Shown here piece by piece: positions 25,998 through 34,427 of a DNA stretch of 64,000 bases. This stretch comes from Streptomyces sp. NBC_00341 (GTDB lineage Bacteria; Actinomycetota; Actinomycetes; Streptomycetales; Streptomycetaceae). The position numbers and the translations under genes are program-made. The DNA lies in NCBI RefSeq assembly GCF_041435055.1, contig NZ_CP108002.1, positions 7,750,001 through 7,814,000 of the forward strand, read 5' to 3'. The notes under the pieces are model-generated. The model did not search any database. It was not told the DNA's origin and saw only the letters and a program-made list of their open reading frames with translations. How positions within the stretch are numbered: position 1 is the first letter of the stretch; each line of letters starts with the position of its first letter.

Positions 25998-27157
25998 GCC
26001 GCTTCCCGCGCCGGCCCGGCGCCCGTGCGACCGGCGTCGCCGCCGTGCTGGCGGTGGGCGTCGGCCTGGCCCTGATCGCCACCACGGTCGACCTGCCGAC
26101 GTTCACCGGCATCGACCAGGTGCCGCTGCCCGGCGGCGCGGACCTCGGCGACCACCCGTACGAGATCACCGCCGAGTTCGGGGACGTGCTCAGCCTCGCC
26201 CCGCAGTCCTCCGTGAAGGTCAACGACGTGGCCGTCGGCCGCGTCACCAAGATCTCGCTGGCCTCGGGCAGCTGGAACGCCAAGGTGACCATGCGGGTCA
26301 ACGGGGGGATCAAACTCCCCGCGAACGCGTACGCGCACCTGGAACAGTCCAGCCTGCTGGGTGAGAAGTACATCCAGCTCTCACCCCCCGCGGCCGGCAC
26401 CGCAAAGGGCGCCCTCGCGGACGGGGACCGCATCCCGCTCACCCGGACCAACCGGAACCCGGAGGTCGAGGAGGTGTTCGGCGCACTCTCGATGCTCCTC
26501 AACGGCGGCGGCATCAACCAGCTCAAGACCATCACCACCGAGCTCAACAAGGCACTGGCCGGACAGGAACCCCAGGTCCGCTCCATGCTCAAGCGGGTCA
26601 ACACCCTCGTCACCAACCTGGACGACCACCGGGCGGACATCACCGACGCCCTCGACGGCGTCAACCGGCTGTCCGCCACCCTCGCCACCCGCAAACAGGA
26701 CGTCGGCACCGTCCTCACCAAGCTCAGCCCCGGCATGAAGGTCCTGGAGAAGCAGCGCGGCTCGCTCATGACCATGCTGCGCTCGCTCGACACGCTCTCG
26801 ACCGTCGCGGTCGACACGGTGAACAAGAGCAAGGCCGACATCGTCGCCGACCTCAAGGCCCTCACCCCCACCCTCCAGGCACTCGCGGACTCCGGCCAGG
26901 ACCTGCCCGACTCCCTCCAGGTGCTGCTCACCTACCCGTTCACCGACGAGGTGCTGCGCGGGGTGAAGGGCGACTACCTCAACGTCTACCTGGATGTCAC
27001 GGCCCTGCCCGGCACCCAGATCATTCCGCCGATCATCCCGGCCGGCGGCGCCGCGCCCCCGGCCGCGGGGGGCACCAACGCCCTGAAGTCCGGCACCGCA
27101 CTGCCGCTGCCGCTTCCCTCGGTCACGGGACCGGCCACGAAGGGGAGCAACCGATGA
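25994..27157 (+). CDS. mceE: MceE-type protein (no lipobox)
   Basis: 387 residues. Anchor GVAAVLAVGVGLALIATTVD, MCE domain SSVKVNDVAVGRVTKISLAS and LEQSSLLGEKYIQLSPP. In mycobacteria MceE is a lipoprotein with a lipobox Cys. Here no Cys follows the N-terminal hydrophobic segment, so it should be a bitopic membrane protein. ATGA overlaps at both ends. Confidence 0.92.
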   Translation: MSRFPRRPGARATGVAAVLAVGVGLALIATTVDLPTFTGIDQVPLPGGADLGDHPYEITAEFGDVLSLAPQSSVKVNDVAVGRVTKISLASGSWNAKVTMRVNGGIKLPANAYAHLEQSSLLGEKYIQLSPPAAGTAKGALADGDRIPLTRTNRNPEVEEVFGALSMLLNGGGINQLKTITTELNKALAGQEPQVRSMLKRVNTLVTNLDDHRADITDALDGVNRLSATLATRKQDVGTVLTKLSPGMKVLEKQRGSLMTMLRSLDTLSTVAVDTVNKSKADIVADLKALTPTLQALADSGQDLPDSLQVLLTYPFTDEVLRGVKGDYLNVYLDVTALPGTQIIPPIIPAGGAAPPAAGGTNALKSGTALPLPLPSVTGPATKGSNR

Positions 27158-28419
27158 TCACCCTGGCCATCCGGCTCAAGAACATCGCCTTCCTGATCAT
27201 CGCGGTGCTCGTCCTCGGCTACCTCGGGGTGCGCTACGCCGACCTCGGCCACTACGTCGGCATGCGCAGCTACTACACCGTCAAGGTCCAGCTCCCGCGG
27301 ACCGGCGGCCTGTTCACCCACTCCAACGTCACCTACCGGGGCGTGTCCGTGGGCCGGGTCGGTCCGATCGAGCTCACCGACGACGGCGTGGAGGCCGAAC
27401 TCCGCATCGAGAAGGACGCCCCACGCATCCCGGACGCCCTGAAGGCCGTCGTCGCCAACCTCTCCTCTGTGGGCGAGCAGTACGTCGACCTGCGGCCGAC
27501 CCGCTCCCAGGGCCCTTACCTGGCTAACGGCTCCGTGATCGACCAGGCCGACACCACGGTCCCGGCGCCCGTCACCGATGTGCTCACCAGCGTCAACGAC
27601 CTCGCCGGCTCCGTCGACCTGGAGTCCCTGCGCACGGTCGTCGACGAATTCGGCACCGCTTTCGAGGGGCGCGGCGACGACCTCCAGGTCCTGCTGGACA
27701 CCAGCAGCGACTTCGTCCGGGCGGCCGACGACGCGCTGCCCGTCAACACCCGGCTGATGATCGACGGAGAGACCGTGCTGCGCACCCAGGCCGAACAGGG
27801 CGACGCGCTGAAGGGCTTCGCGTCCGGTGCCAAGGAACTGGCCGCGGAGCTCAAGGGATCCGACACCGATCTGCGCAAGCTGATCGCCGTCGCCCCCGCC
27901 GCCACCGGCCAGATCAGCGGACTGCTGCGGGACCTCGACCCGAGCTTCGGGGTCGTGGTCGCCAACCTCCTCACCACCTCGGACGTGGCCGTCACCCGGC
28001 AGCGCGGACTGGAGGAACTGCTGGTGAGGCTCCCGGAGGTCGCCGCCGTGGGCTCCAGCGCAGTCGACGAGAACGGGGCCAGGTTCGGCATGTCCGTCAC
28101 CTTCTTCGAGCCGCTGCCCTGCACCTCCGGCTACGGCGGTACGACCTACCGCAACGGCCTCGACGTCACGGCAGGCCCCGCGCTCAACACCAAGGCCCGG
28201 TGCGCCTCTTCGCCCGGAACCGGCATCAACGTCCGGGGCAGCGCGAACGCGCCGAAGGGCGGGGCCCTGCCCCCGCCCGCCAAGCCCGGCTCGATGCTCC
28301 TGGGCGCAGACAAGGCGGCGGACCGGCTGCCCGGGGCGCTCGGTGTCACCCCCGACACCGCCCCGGCCGCCGACGGCATGGCCGGACTGCTGGGCCTCGG
28401 TCAGGGAGACGGCTCATGA
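27154..28419 (+). CDS. mceF: MceF-type protein
   Basis: 421 residues. Anchor NIAFLIIAVLVLGYLGVRYA, MCE domain HSNVTYRGVSVGRVGPIELT and VANLSSVGEQYVDLRP, then a helical region, and a C-terminal segment with FEPLPCTSGYGGTTYRNG and a Pro/Ala tail. Last of six Mce proteins; the set A-F matches the hexameric mycobacterial system. Confidence 0.93.
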   Translation: MITLAIRLKNIAFLIIAVLVLGYLGVRYADLGHYVGMRSYYTVKVQLPRTGGLFTHSNVTYRGVSVGRVGPIELTDDGVEAELRIEKDAPRIPDALKAVVANLSSVGEQYVDLRPTRSQGPYLANGSVIDQADTTVPAPVTDVLTSVNDLAGSVDLESLRTVVDEFGTAFEGRGDDLQVLLDTSSDFVRAADDALPVNTRLMIDGETVLRTQAEQGDALKGFASGAKELAAELKGSDTDLRKLIAVAPAATGQISGLLRDLDPSFGVVVANLLTTSDVAVTRQRGLEELLVRLPEVAAVGSSAVDENGARFGMSVTFFEPLPCTSGYGGTTYRNGLDVTAGPALNTKARCASSPGTGINVRGSANAPKGGALPPPAKPGSMLLGADKAADRLPGALGVTPDTAPAADGMAGLLGLGQGDGS

Positions 28420-28937
28420 CCGCGCGTACGAGAACCTCGATCGGCTGGGCCGCGCTGCTCGCCGCCGTACTCGTCTGCGCACTCGGCGGCTGGTCGTACG
28501 CCCAGGCGCGCGGTGACGACGACCTGGCCTACGCCAAGAGCCGGGACACCGCGCTGGCCGACGGGAAAGCCCACCTCGCCCGGCTCAACAGCCTGGACGG
28601 CAAGGACGCCAAGAGCGTGGACGCCGGACTCAGCGGCTGGCTCGGGTCCTCCACCGGCCCCCTGCACGAGCAGCTGAAGCGCACCCGGACCAAGGACGCG
28701 AGCGAGCTGACGAAGTCCGGCTCGACGGCGCGCGGCAAGGTCACCGACGCGGCGCTCACCGCGCTCGACGAACGGACCGGAACGGCACAGATGATCGCGA
28801 CGGTCGATGTCCAGGTCACTCCGCGCACCGGAAAGGGCGGCACGGAACGCAAGCGGTTCGAGGCCACCCTCGCCCGGACCGCGGAGGGCTGGAAGGTCAA
28901 GGCACTGACGGCGATACCGGTCGGGAGCGGCACATGA
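28416..28937 (+). CDS. Mce-associated membrane protein 1
   Basis: 173 residues from the ATG at 28416, overlapping the mceF stop. One N-terminal transmembrane segment (GWAALLAAVLVCALGGWSYA), then an NTF2-like soluble domain outside (HLARLNSLDGKDAKSVDAGL, ARTAEGWKVKALTAIP). Such Mas proteins stabilise Mce complexes (LucA/Mam-like). Similar in layout to 29678-30208. Confidence 0.88.
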   Translation: MTARTRTSIGWAALLAAVLVCALGGWSYAQARGDDDLAYAKSRDTALADGKAHLARLNSLDGKDAKSVDAGLSGWLGSSTGPLHEQLKRTRTKDASELTKSGSTARGKVTDAALTALDERTGTAQMIATVDVQVTPRTGKGGTERKRFEATLARTAEGWKVKALTAIPVGSGT

Positions 28938-29617
28938 GGCGACAGGGCGGGGCGACGGCCGTGACCACCCCAACGGAGGGGCCGGCAGCGGGGGACCCGG
29001 TAGCGGAGGCCCTCACCACTGAGGAACCGGCTGCGGAAGACCTCGCGACGGAAGACCCCGCGACGGACGAGACCGCGACGGACGAGACCGTACCGGACGA
29101 GGCACCACCCGGTGCGGGCCACCGCAGGCTGCGCCTCGTGGCCTGGACACTGGTCGCGGCGCTGCTCGTCGCCGGAGGCGGGCTCTTCGTCATGGGCCGC
29201 CAGCTGCGCGACACGCCCGCCACCTCCAACGCGGCGCTCACCGACAGCGAGGCGACGACCCGGGTCGCGGGAGACGTCACCAACGCACTCGGCAAGGTCT
29301 TCTCCTACAGTCCCTCGGCCACCGCCGTCACCAAGGAGTCAGCAAAGCAGCTGCTGGCGGGCAAGGCACTCCAGCAGTACGCGGCGCTGTTCGGCCAGGT
29401 CGAGAAGCAGGCCGCCGAACAGAAGCTCACCCTCACCACCCACGTCGTACGGGCCGGGGTGACCCGGCTGACCGACGACAGCGCCCATCTGCTCGTCTTC
29501 CTCGACCAGGTCTACGAACGCCGGGGCAAGACCGCCAGCACGGCGGCGGCGCAGCTCTCCGTCACCGCCCAACTGCGGGACGGACGCTGGACGATCGTCG
29601 AGATCACCTCCAGATAG
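28934..29617 (+). CDS. Mce-associated membrane protein 2
   Basis: 227 residues. The first 60 residues are acidic, Thr/Glu-rich and cytosolic (EEPAAEDLATEDPATDET), then one transmembrane segment (LVAWTLVAALLVAGGGLFVM) and an outside domain with LLAGKALQQYAALFGQVEKQ and QLRDGRWTIVEITSR. ATGA overlap with the gene before. Paired with 28416 as a duplicated set (with 29678 and 30249). Confidence 0.87.
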   Translation: MRRQGGATAVTTPTEGPAAGDPVAEALTTEEPAAEDLATEDPATDETATDETVPDEAPPGAGHRRLRLVAWTLVAALLVAGGGLFVMGRQLRDTPATSNAALTDSEATTRVAGDVTNALGKVFSYSPSATAVTKESAKQLLAGKALQQYAALFGQVEKQAAEQKLTLTTHVVRAGVTRLTDDSAHLLVFLDQVYERRGKTASTAAAQLSVTAQLRDGRWTIVEITSR

Positions 29618-29677
29618 CGCAGCAGTACGGAACACCGAACAGCACAGCACAGGGTCGGCCGGCAGGGAGAGGCAGCA

Positions 29678-30208
29678 ATGGCACGGGTACGGATGACGAG
29701 GAATCCGCTGGTGGCGGCGGCGATCGTGCTGACGGTCGCGGCGGCGGTCGCGGCGGGCTGGGGCGGGGTGTCCCGGTATCAGGCATCGCACGACGACTCG
29801 GCGGCGTACGCGCAGACCCGCGACGACGCGCTGGCAGCGGGCGAGCAGGCCGTGCAGAACATGAACACCCTCGACCACCAGAAGCTCGTCCAGGGGCTCG
29901 ACAGCTGGGAGGACTCCACCACGGGCGACCTGCACCAGCAACTCGTTGACGGGCGGGACGCGTTCGTGAAGCAGATCAAGGAGGCGAAGACCGTCAGCAC
30001 GGCCAAGGTGCTGTCCGGTGCGGTCACCGAGCTCGACGACCGGGCCGGCCGGGCCGGGGTCATGGTGGCGCTGCGGGTGACCGTCACCGCGCCGAAGGGC
30101 AAGCCCGCGGTGAAGGAGAGCCGGATGCTCGGGCAGCTCACGCGCACCTCCGAGGGGTGGAAGCTCAGCGCCCTCGGTCAGGCGCCCGTCGGCAACACCG
30201 CCGGCTGA
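29678..30208 (+). CDS. Mce-associated membrane protein 3
   Basis: 176 residues with a GGGAGAGG-like site before the ATG. One transmembrane segment (NPLVAAAIVLTVAAAVAAGW), then an outside domain (NMNTLDHQKLVQGLDSWED, TRTSEGWKLSALGQAP) clearly related to 28416-28937. The 60-bp gap before it lets it have its own ribosome entry. Confidence 0.87.
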   Translation: MARVRMTRNPLVAAAIVLTVAAAVAAGWGGVSRYQASHDDSAAYAQTRDDALAAGEQAVQNMNTLDHQKLVQGLDSWEDSTTGDLHQQLVDGRDAFVKQIKEAKTVSTAKVLSGAVTELDDRAGRAGVMVALRVTVTAPKGKPAVKESRMLGQLTRTSEGWKLSALGQAPVGNTAG

Positions 30209-30248
30209 CGCCACCGACTCCCACCCCGCACCGAGAGGACCCCCGGAC

Positions 30249-30977
30249 ATGTCGACGACCCGTCACCTCGTCAACCGGCAGCGCCGCCTGGCCACCGTCG
30301 CCGCGGCGGAACGCACCGCCACGCCCACCGCAACGCCCACCACCGTGCCCGAGCCCGCCGGTCCGGACACCGAGTCCCGGTCCGAGAGCGAACCGGCGGG
30401 CGAACCGGAGGCGGACAAGGAGGAGAAGGCGGAGGAGGCGCCGCGGTCCGCGGGTCCGCTGCGGCTGCGGGTCTCACTGCCCGCCGTACTGTGCGTCCTG
30501 ACCGTGCTGCTCGGTTCCTTCGCCGCGTGGTCGTTCACCTCTGCGGGCAGCCTGCGCGACGAACCCGGCCGGCAGAACACCGCCCTCACCGACATCAGCC
30601 GCACCAGCGAGGTGAAGGGGCAGATCACCGAGGCGGTGGGCGCGGTGTTCTCGTACAACTACGCCTCGCCGGCCAAGGCCGACACCGCGGTGAAGACCTA
30701 CCTGGTGGGCAAGGCGGTCCAGCAGCACAAGGACATGCTCGCGGAGGTACGGGCCCAGGCGCCCAAGCAGAAGCTCGTCCTCACCACGACCGTCACCGAG
30801 AGCGGTGTGGAGCTGCTCGACGGCGACCGGGCCCGGCTGCTGATCTTCGCCGACCAGAGCAACACCCGTACCGGCAAGTCGCAGGAGACGACCTACGCCG
30901 CGGCGATGTTCGCCGTGGACGCGGTCCGCCGGGGCGGCAGCTGGCGGATATCGGCCATCGACACGTTCTCCCGGTGA
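30249..30977 (+). CDS. Mce-associated membrane protein 4
   Basis: 242 residues. Cytosolic Glu/Pro-rich start of 65 residues, one transmembrane segment (SLPAVLCVLTVLLGSFAAWS), then an outside domain (VGKAVQQHKDMLAEVRAQAP, AVRRGGSWRISAIDTFSR) related to 28934-29617. So genes 1+2 and 3+4 look like a tandem duplication of a two-gene pair. Confidence 0.87.
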   Translation: MSTTRHLVNRQRRLATVAAAERTATPTATPTTVPEPAGPDTESRSESEPAGEPEADKEEKAEEAPRSAGPLRLRVSLPAVLCVLTVLLGSFAAWSFTSAGSLRDEPGRQNTALTDISRTSEVKGQITEAVGAVFSYNYASPAKADTAVKTYLVGKAVQQHKDMLAEVRAQAPKQKLVLTTTVTESGVELLDGDRARLLIFADQSNTRTGKSQETTYAAAMFAVDAVRRGGSWRISAIDTFSR

Positions 30978-30999
30978 CCCGGGGGAGAGGAGAGCACGC

Positions 31000-32235
31000 A
31001 TGAGGTTCAACGGCACCATGCGCCGCGGACTCGGCGGCACCGCCGCCGCCGTCGCCGCGATGGCAGCGCTCACCGCCTCCCAGGGACCGGGGCTCGTGGC
31101 GCACGAGGAGACGGCGAAACAGCGCCAGGAGCCCGACGAGGTCAGGTGGTCGGAGGTCCCCAACGATGACTCCTACCACACCGAACTGCCGCCGCTGAAG
31201 AGCCCGGAGCCCCCGAAGCCGGGCGTCAAGCGGAGCCCGGTCGTCGTCGCTTCGTGGGCCCAGGCCGGGATTCCGGCCACCGTGCTCGACGCCTACCGCA
31301 AGGCGGAGACCGCGATGCGGCGCAGCGATCCGGGCTGCGGGCTGCCGTGGCAGTTACTGGCCGCCATCGGCAAGGTCGAGTCCGGACACGCGGGCGGCGG
31401 CAGGGTCGACGCCCATGGCACGACGCTCTCCCCGATCCTCGGCCCGGTACTCAACGGCGCGGGCTTCGCCAACATCTCCGACACCGACGGCGGGGCGTAC
31501 GACGGGGACAGGACCTTCGACCGGGCGGTCGGCCCGATGCAGTTCATCCCGTCGACCTGGGCGCACTGGAAGCGGGACGGGAACGGCGACGGGCGCAGCG
31601 ATCCGGGCAACGTCTACGACGCGGCCCTGGCGGCGGGGGCCTACCTCTGTGCCGGATCGCGTGATCTGACGGTACGGGCCGGTCTCGACGCGGCGATCCT
31701 GAGCTACAACCACTCGGACACGTATCTGCGCACCGTGCTGTCGTGGCTGGAGTTCTACCGCAAGGGCACCCATCCGGTCGCCGACGGCGAGGGCCCCGTG
31801 CCGAAGAGCCCCGGCGCCGGGAGCCCGAACGAGCCCAAGCATCCCGTGGGCGGGCCCGGCAGCGAGAAGGACGGCGACAACGGGGGCATCGAGGTCGGCC
31901 CGCAGCCGGGCCACACGAAGACCCCGCCGGCATCGGCGTCCCCTGACCCCTCGCCCGGCGATTCCGGTTCCCCGGACCCCGGCGGCTCCACGGATCCGGG
32001 CTCTTCACCCGATCCGACCGACAGCGGATCCACCCCGGACCCCGGCACCAGCCCCGACCCGTCCACCACTCCGGATCCCGACCCGAGCACCACGAAGCCC
32101 GATCCGGGCTGTACGACGGACGCCCCGTCGCCGGACCCGACCGACACGGCCGGGTCCACCGAGTCGCCGTCTCCGGAGCCGAGCACGACCCCCGAGCCCT
32201 GCACCACGCCCACGGTGCCGCCCGCCGCCGGCTGA
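31000..32235 (+). CDS. Secreted lytic transglycosylase with Ser/Pro/Asp-rich tail; TTA codon
   Basis: 411 residues. N-terminal signal or anchor (GTAAAVAAMAALTA), then an SLT/MltB-like domain at 85-250 (CGLPWQLLAAIGKVESGHAG with catalytic Glu127, FDRAVGPMQFIPSTWAHW, NVYDAALAAGAYLC, AILSYNHSDTYLRTVLSWLE). The last 150 residues are Pro/Ser/Thr/Asp repeats (PDP, TDP), a wall-spanning low-complexity tail. Codon 119 is TTA (31354-31356), giving bldA dependence. Placed 22 bp after the Mce-associated genes on the same strand, it is likely co-transcribed and may open peptidoglycan for the Mce tube; that role is inferred. Confidence 0.9.
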   Translation: MRFNGTMRRGLGGTAAAVAAMAALTASQGPGLVAHEETAKQRQEPDEVRWSEVPNDDSYHTELPPLKSPEPPKPGVKRSPVVVASWAQAGIPATVLDAYRKAETAMRRSDPGCGLPWQLLAAIGKVESGHAGGGRVDAHGTTLSPILGPVLNGAGFANISDTDGGAYDGDRTFDRAVGPMQFIPSTWAHWKRDGNGDGRSDPGNVYDAALAAGAYLCAGSRDLTVRAGLDAAILSYNHSDTYLRTVLSWLEFYRKGTHPVADGEGPVPKSPGAGSPNEPKHPVGGPGSEKDGDNGGIEVGPQPGHTKTPPASASPDPSPGDSGSPDPGGSTDPGSSPDPTDSGSTPDPGTSPDPSTTPDPDPSTTKPDPGCTTDAPSPDPTDTAGSTESPSPEPSTTPEPCTTPTVPPAAG

Positions 32236-32248
32236 GCCCCGGCGGGGC
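32236..32248. terminator. Short GC hairpin between convergent genes
   Basis: GCCCC-GGC-GGGGC lies exactly between the transglycosylase stop (32235) and the ligase stop (32252). Weak but well placed; probably the operon-end terminator. Confidence 0.5.
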
Positions 32249-32251
32249 CGT

Positions 32252-33319
32252 TCAGCCGCCACCGGCCGACAGCACGGAGGCGAGGTCGTACCGCACCACC
32301 TCTTCCAGCTGCTCGTACGTGCAGCTGCCGGGGGCGCGGTCCGGCCGCCACCGGCGGAACTGGGTGGTGTGCCGGAACCGGTCACCCTCCATGTGGTCGT
32401 ACGCCACCTCGCAGACCCGCTCCGGGCGCACCGGCACCCACGACTGGTCCTTCTTGCCGGACCACCGGCTCGGGGTGCCGGGCAGCCGGGCGTGCTCGTG
32501 CGCCTCGGCGTCCTGCCAGGCCCCCCAGGGATGGTCGGTGAAGTCCGTGACCAGGGACTCCAGTTCGGCGACGAGCTCCGCGCGGCGTTTCATCGGGAAG
32601 GCGGCGCACACCCCCACGTGCTGGAGGACGCCCGCCCCGTCGTACAGGCCGAGCAGCAGCGATCCGACGACCGGGCCGCTCTTGTGGTGGCGGTAGCCCG
32701 CCACCACGCAGTCGGCGGTCCGCTCGTGCTTGATCTTGTACATCACCCGGGTGTCCGGCCGGTAGGGCAGGTCGAGCGGTTTGGCGACTACCCCGTCGAG
32801 ACCCGCCCCCTCGTACCGGTCGAACCACTCCTGGGCGACGGCCGGGTCGGTGGTCGCGGGCGCGAGGTGGACCGGGGCGGAGGCGGCGGACAGCGCGGCC
32901 TCCAGCACCTTTCTCCGATCCGACTGCCTCGTACCCATCAGCGAGTCGTCGCCCACCGCGAGGACGTCGAAGGCGACCAGGGAGGCCGGGGTCTGCTCGG
33001 CCAGCAGCCGCACCCGGGAGTCAGCGGGGTGGATGCGCTCGCTGAGCCGCTCGAAGTCGAGCCGGCCCCCGTGCGCGATCACGATCTCGCCGTCGATCAC
33101 ACAGCGCTCCGGCAGGTTGTCCCGGACCGCCGTGACCAGCTCGGGGAAGTAGCGGGTGAGCGGCTTCCCGGTACGGCTGCCGATCACCACCTCGTCGCCG
33201 TCCCGGTGCACGATCGCCCGGAAGCCGTCCCATTTGGCCTCGTACTGCATGCCCGGCGGGATCCGGGACACGGACTTGGCGAGCATCGGCTTCACGGGCG
33301 GCATCACCGGCAGGTCCAT
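32252..33319 (-). CDS. ATP-dependent DNA ligase (NHEJ/LigD-ligase type)
   Basis: 355 residues from the ATG at 33319. Adenylation motif EAKWDGFR with Lys29 as AMP acceptor; CVIDGEIV (motif III), EGAGLDGVVAKPLDLPYRPD (motif IV/V), YKIKHERTADCVV; then an OB-fold with GLYDGAGVLQHVGVCAAFP and WVPVRPERVCEVAYDHMEGDRFRH. This is the separate ligase module of bacterial NHEJ. It is divergent from the polymerase module at 33396. No Ku gene is in the window. Confidence 0.92.
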   Translation of the reverse strand: MDLPVMPPVKPMLAKSVSRIPPGMQYEAKWDGFRAIVHRDGDEVVIGSRTGKPLTRYFPELVTAVRDNLPERCVIDGEIVIAHGGRLDFERLSERIHPADSRVRLLAEQTPASLVAFDVLAVGDDSLMGTRQSDRRKVLEAALSAASAPVHLAPATTDPAVAQEWFDRYEGAGLDGVVAKPLDLPYRPDTRVMYKIKHERTADCVVAGYRHHKSGPVVGSLLLGLYDGAGVLQHVGVCAAFPMKRRAELVAELESLVTDFTDHPWGAWQDAEAHEHARLPGTPSRWSGKKDQSWVPVRPERVCEVAYDHMEGDRFRHTTQFRRWRPDRAPGSCTYEQLEEVVRYDLASVLSAGGG

Positions 33320-33395
33320 GGATCGATTGTGGACCGTCCGGCGACCGGAGTCTCCCGATATGCGGCATATGTGGGCCCGGCCTACCGTGGCCGAC

Positions 33396-34427
33396 ATGGC
33401 AGCAGCGGGCAAAGCGGTGGAGCTGGACGCGGGCGGACGGCCCGTCCGGCTGTCCAGTCCGGACAAGGTCTACTTCCCGGAGAAGGGTTACACCAAGAGG
33501 GACGTGGCCGAGTACTTCCTGGCCGTGGGACCCGGCATCACCCGCGCCCTGCGCAACCGGCCGACCACCCTCCAGCGCTTCGTGGACGGGGTCGAGGGCG
33601 AGTTCTTCTACCAGAAGCGGGCCCCGAAGAACCTCCCCGAATGGATCCCCACGGCCCGCATCGCCTTCCCCAGCGGCCGCCCGGCCGACGAGATCTGCCC
33701 CACGGAGGTGGCCGCCGTCATCTGGGCCGCCAACCTCGGCACGCTCACCTTCCACCCCTGGCCGGTCCGCGGCGCCGACACCGACCACCCCGACGAGATG
33801 CGCATCGACCTCGACCCCCAGCCCGGCACCGACTACGCCGACGCGGTGCGGGCCGCCCACGAGCTGCGCGCCGTACTGGACGACCACGGACTGCGCGGCT
33901 GGCCCAAGACCTCCGGCGGCCGGGGCATCCACGTCTTCGTCCCGATCGAGCCCCGCTGGACGTTCACCGAGGTCCGCCGGGCGACCATCGCGGCCGGCCG
34001 CGAGCTGGAACGCCGGATGCCGGAGCGGGTCACCACCGCCTGGTGGAAGGAGGAGCGCGGCGAGCGGATCTTCGTCGACTTCAACCAGACCGCCCGGGAC
34101 CGCACGATCGCCTCCGCCTACTCCGTACGCCCCCGCCCGCACGCCCCGGTCTCGGCGCCGCTGCGCTGGGAGGAGATCGACGACGCGGAGCCGCGCGACT
34201 TCGACATCCGGACCATGCCGGTGCGGTACGCGGAAGCGGGCGACGTGCACGCGGACATGGACGAGCACGCCTTCCGGCTCGACCGGCTGCTGGAGCTCGC
34301 GGACCGCGACGAGAAGGAGCGCGGGCTGGGCGACCTGCCGTACCCGCCGGAGTACCCCAAGATGCCCGGCGAACCCAAGCGGGTCCAGCCGAGCCGCGCC
34401 CGGCACGACGAGGCGAGCGAGGCATGA
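33396..34427 (+). CDS. LigD-type polymerase (archaeo-eukaryotic primase fold)
   Basis: 343 residues from the ATG at 33396. Polymerase motif MRIDLDPQPGTDY (catalytic Asp pair near 138 and 140), TSGGRGIHVFVPIEP and IFVDFNQTARDRTIASAYSVRPRPHAPVS are hallmarks of the LigD polymerase domain. It fills or adds nucleotides at broken ends for non-homologous end joining. No ligase or nuclease domain is fused. Its stop overlaps the ATG of a membrane-protein gene. Confidence 0.93.
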   Translation: MAAAGKAVELDAGGRPVRLSSPDKVYFPEKGYTKRDVAEYFLAVGPGITRALRNRPTTLQRFVDGVEGEFFYQKRAPKNLPEWIPTARIAFPSGRPADEICPTEVAAVIWAANLGTLTFHPWPVRGADTDHPDEMRIDLDPQPGTDYADAVRAAHELRAVLDDHGLRGWPKTSGGRGIHVFVPIEPRWTFTEVRRATIAAGRELERRMPERVTTAWWKEERGERIFVDFNQTARDRTIASAYSVRPRPHAPVSAPLRWEEIDDAEPRDFDIRTMPVRYAEAGDVHADMDEHAFRLDRLLELADRDEKERGLGDLPYPPEYPKMPGEPKRVQPSRARHDEASEA

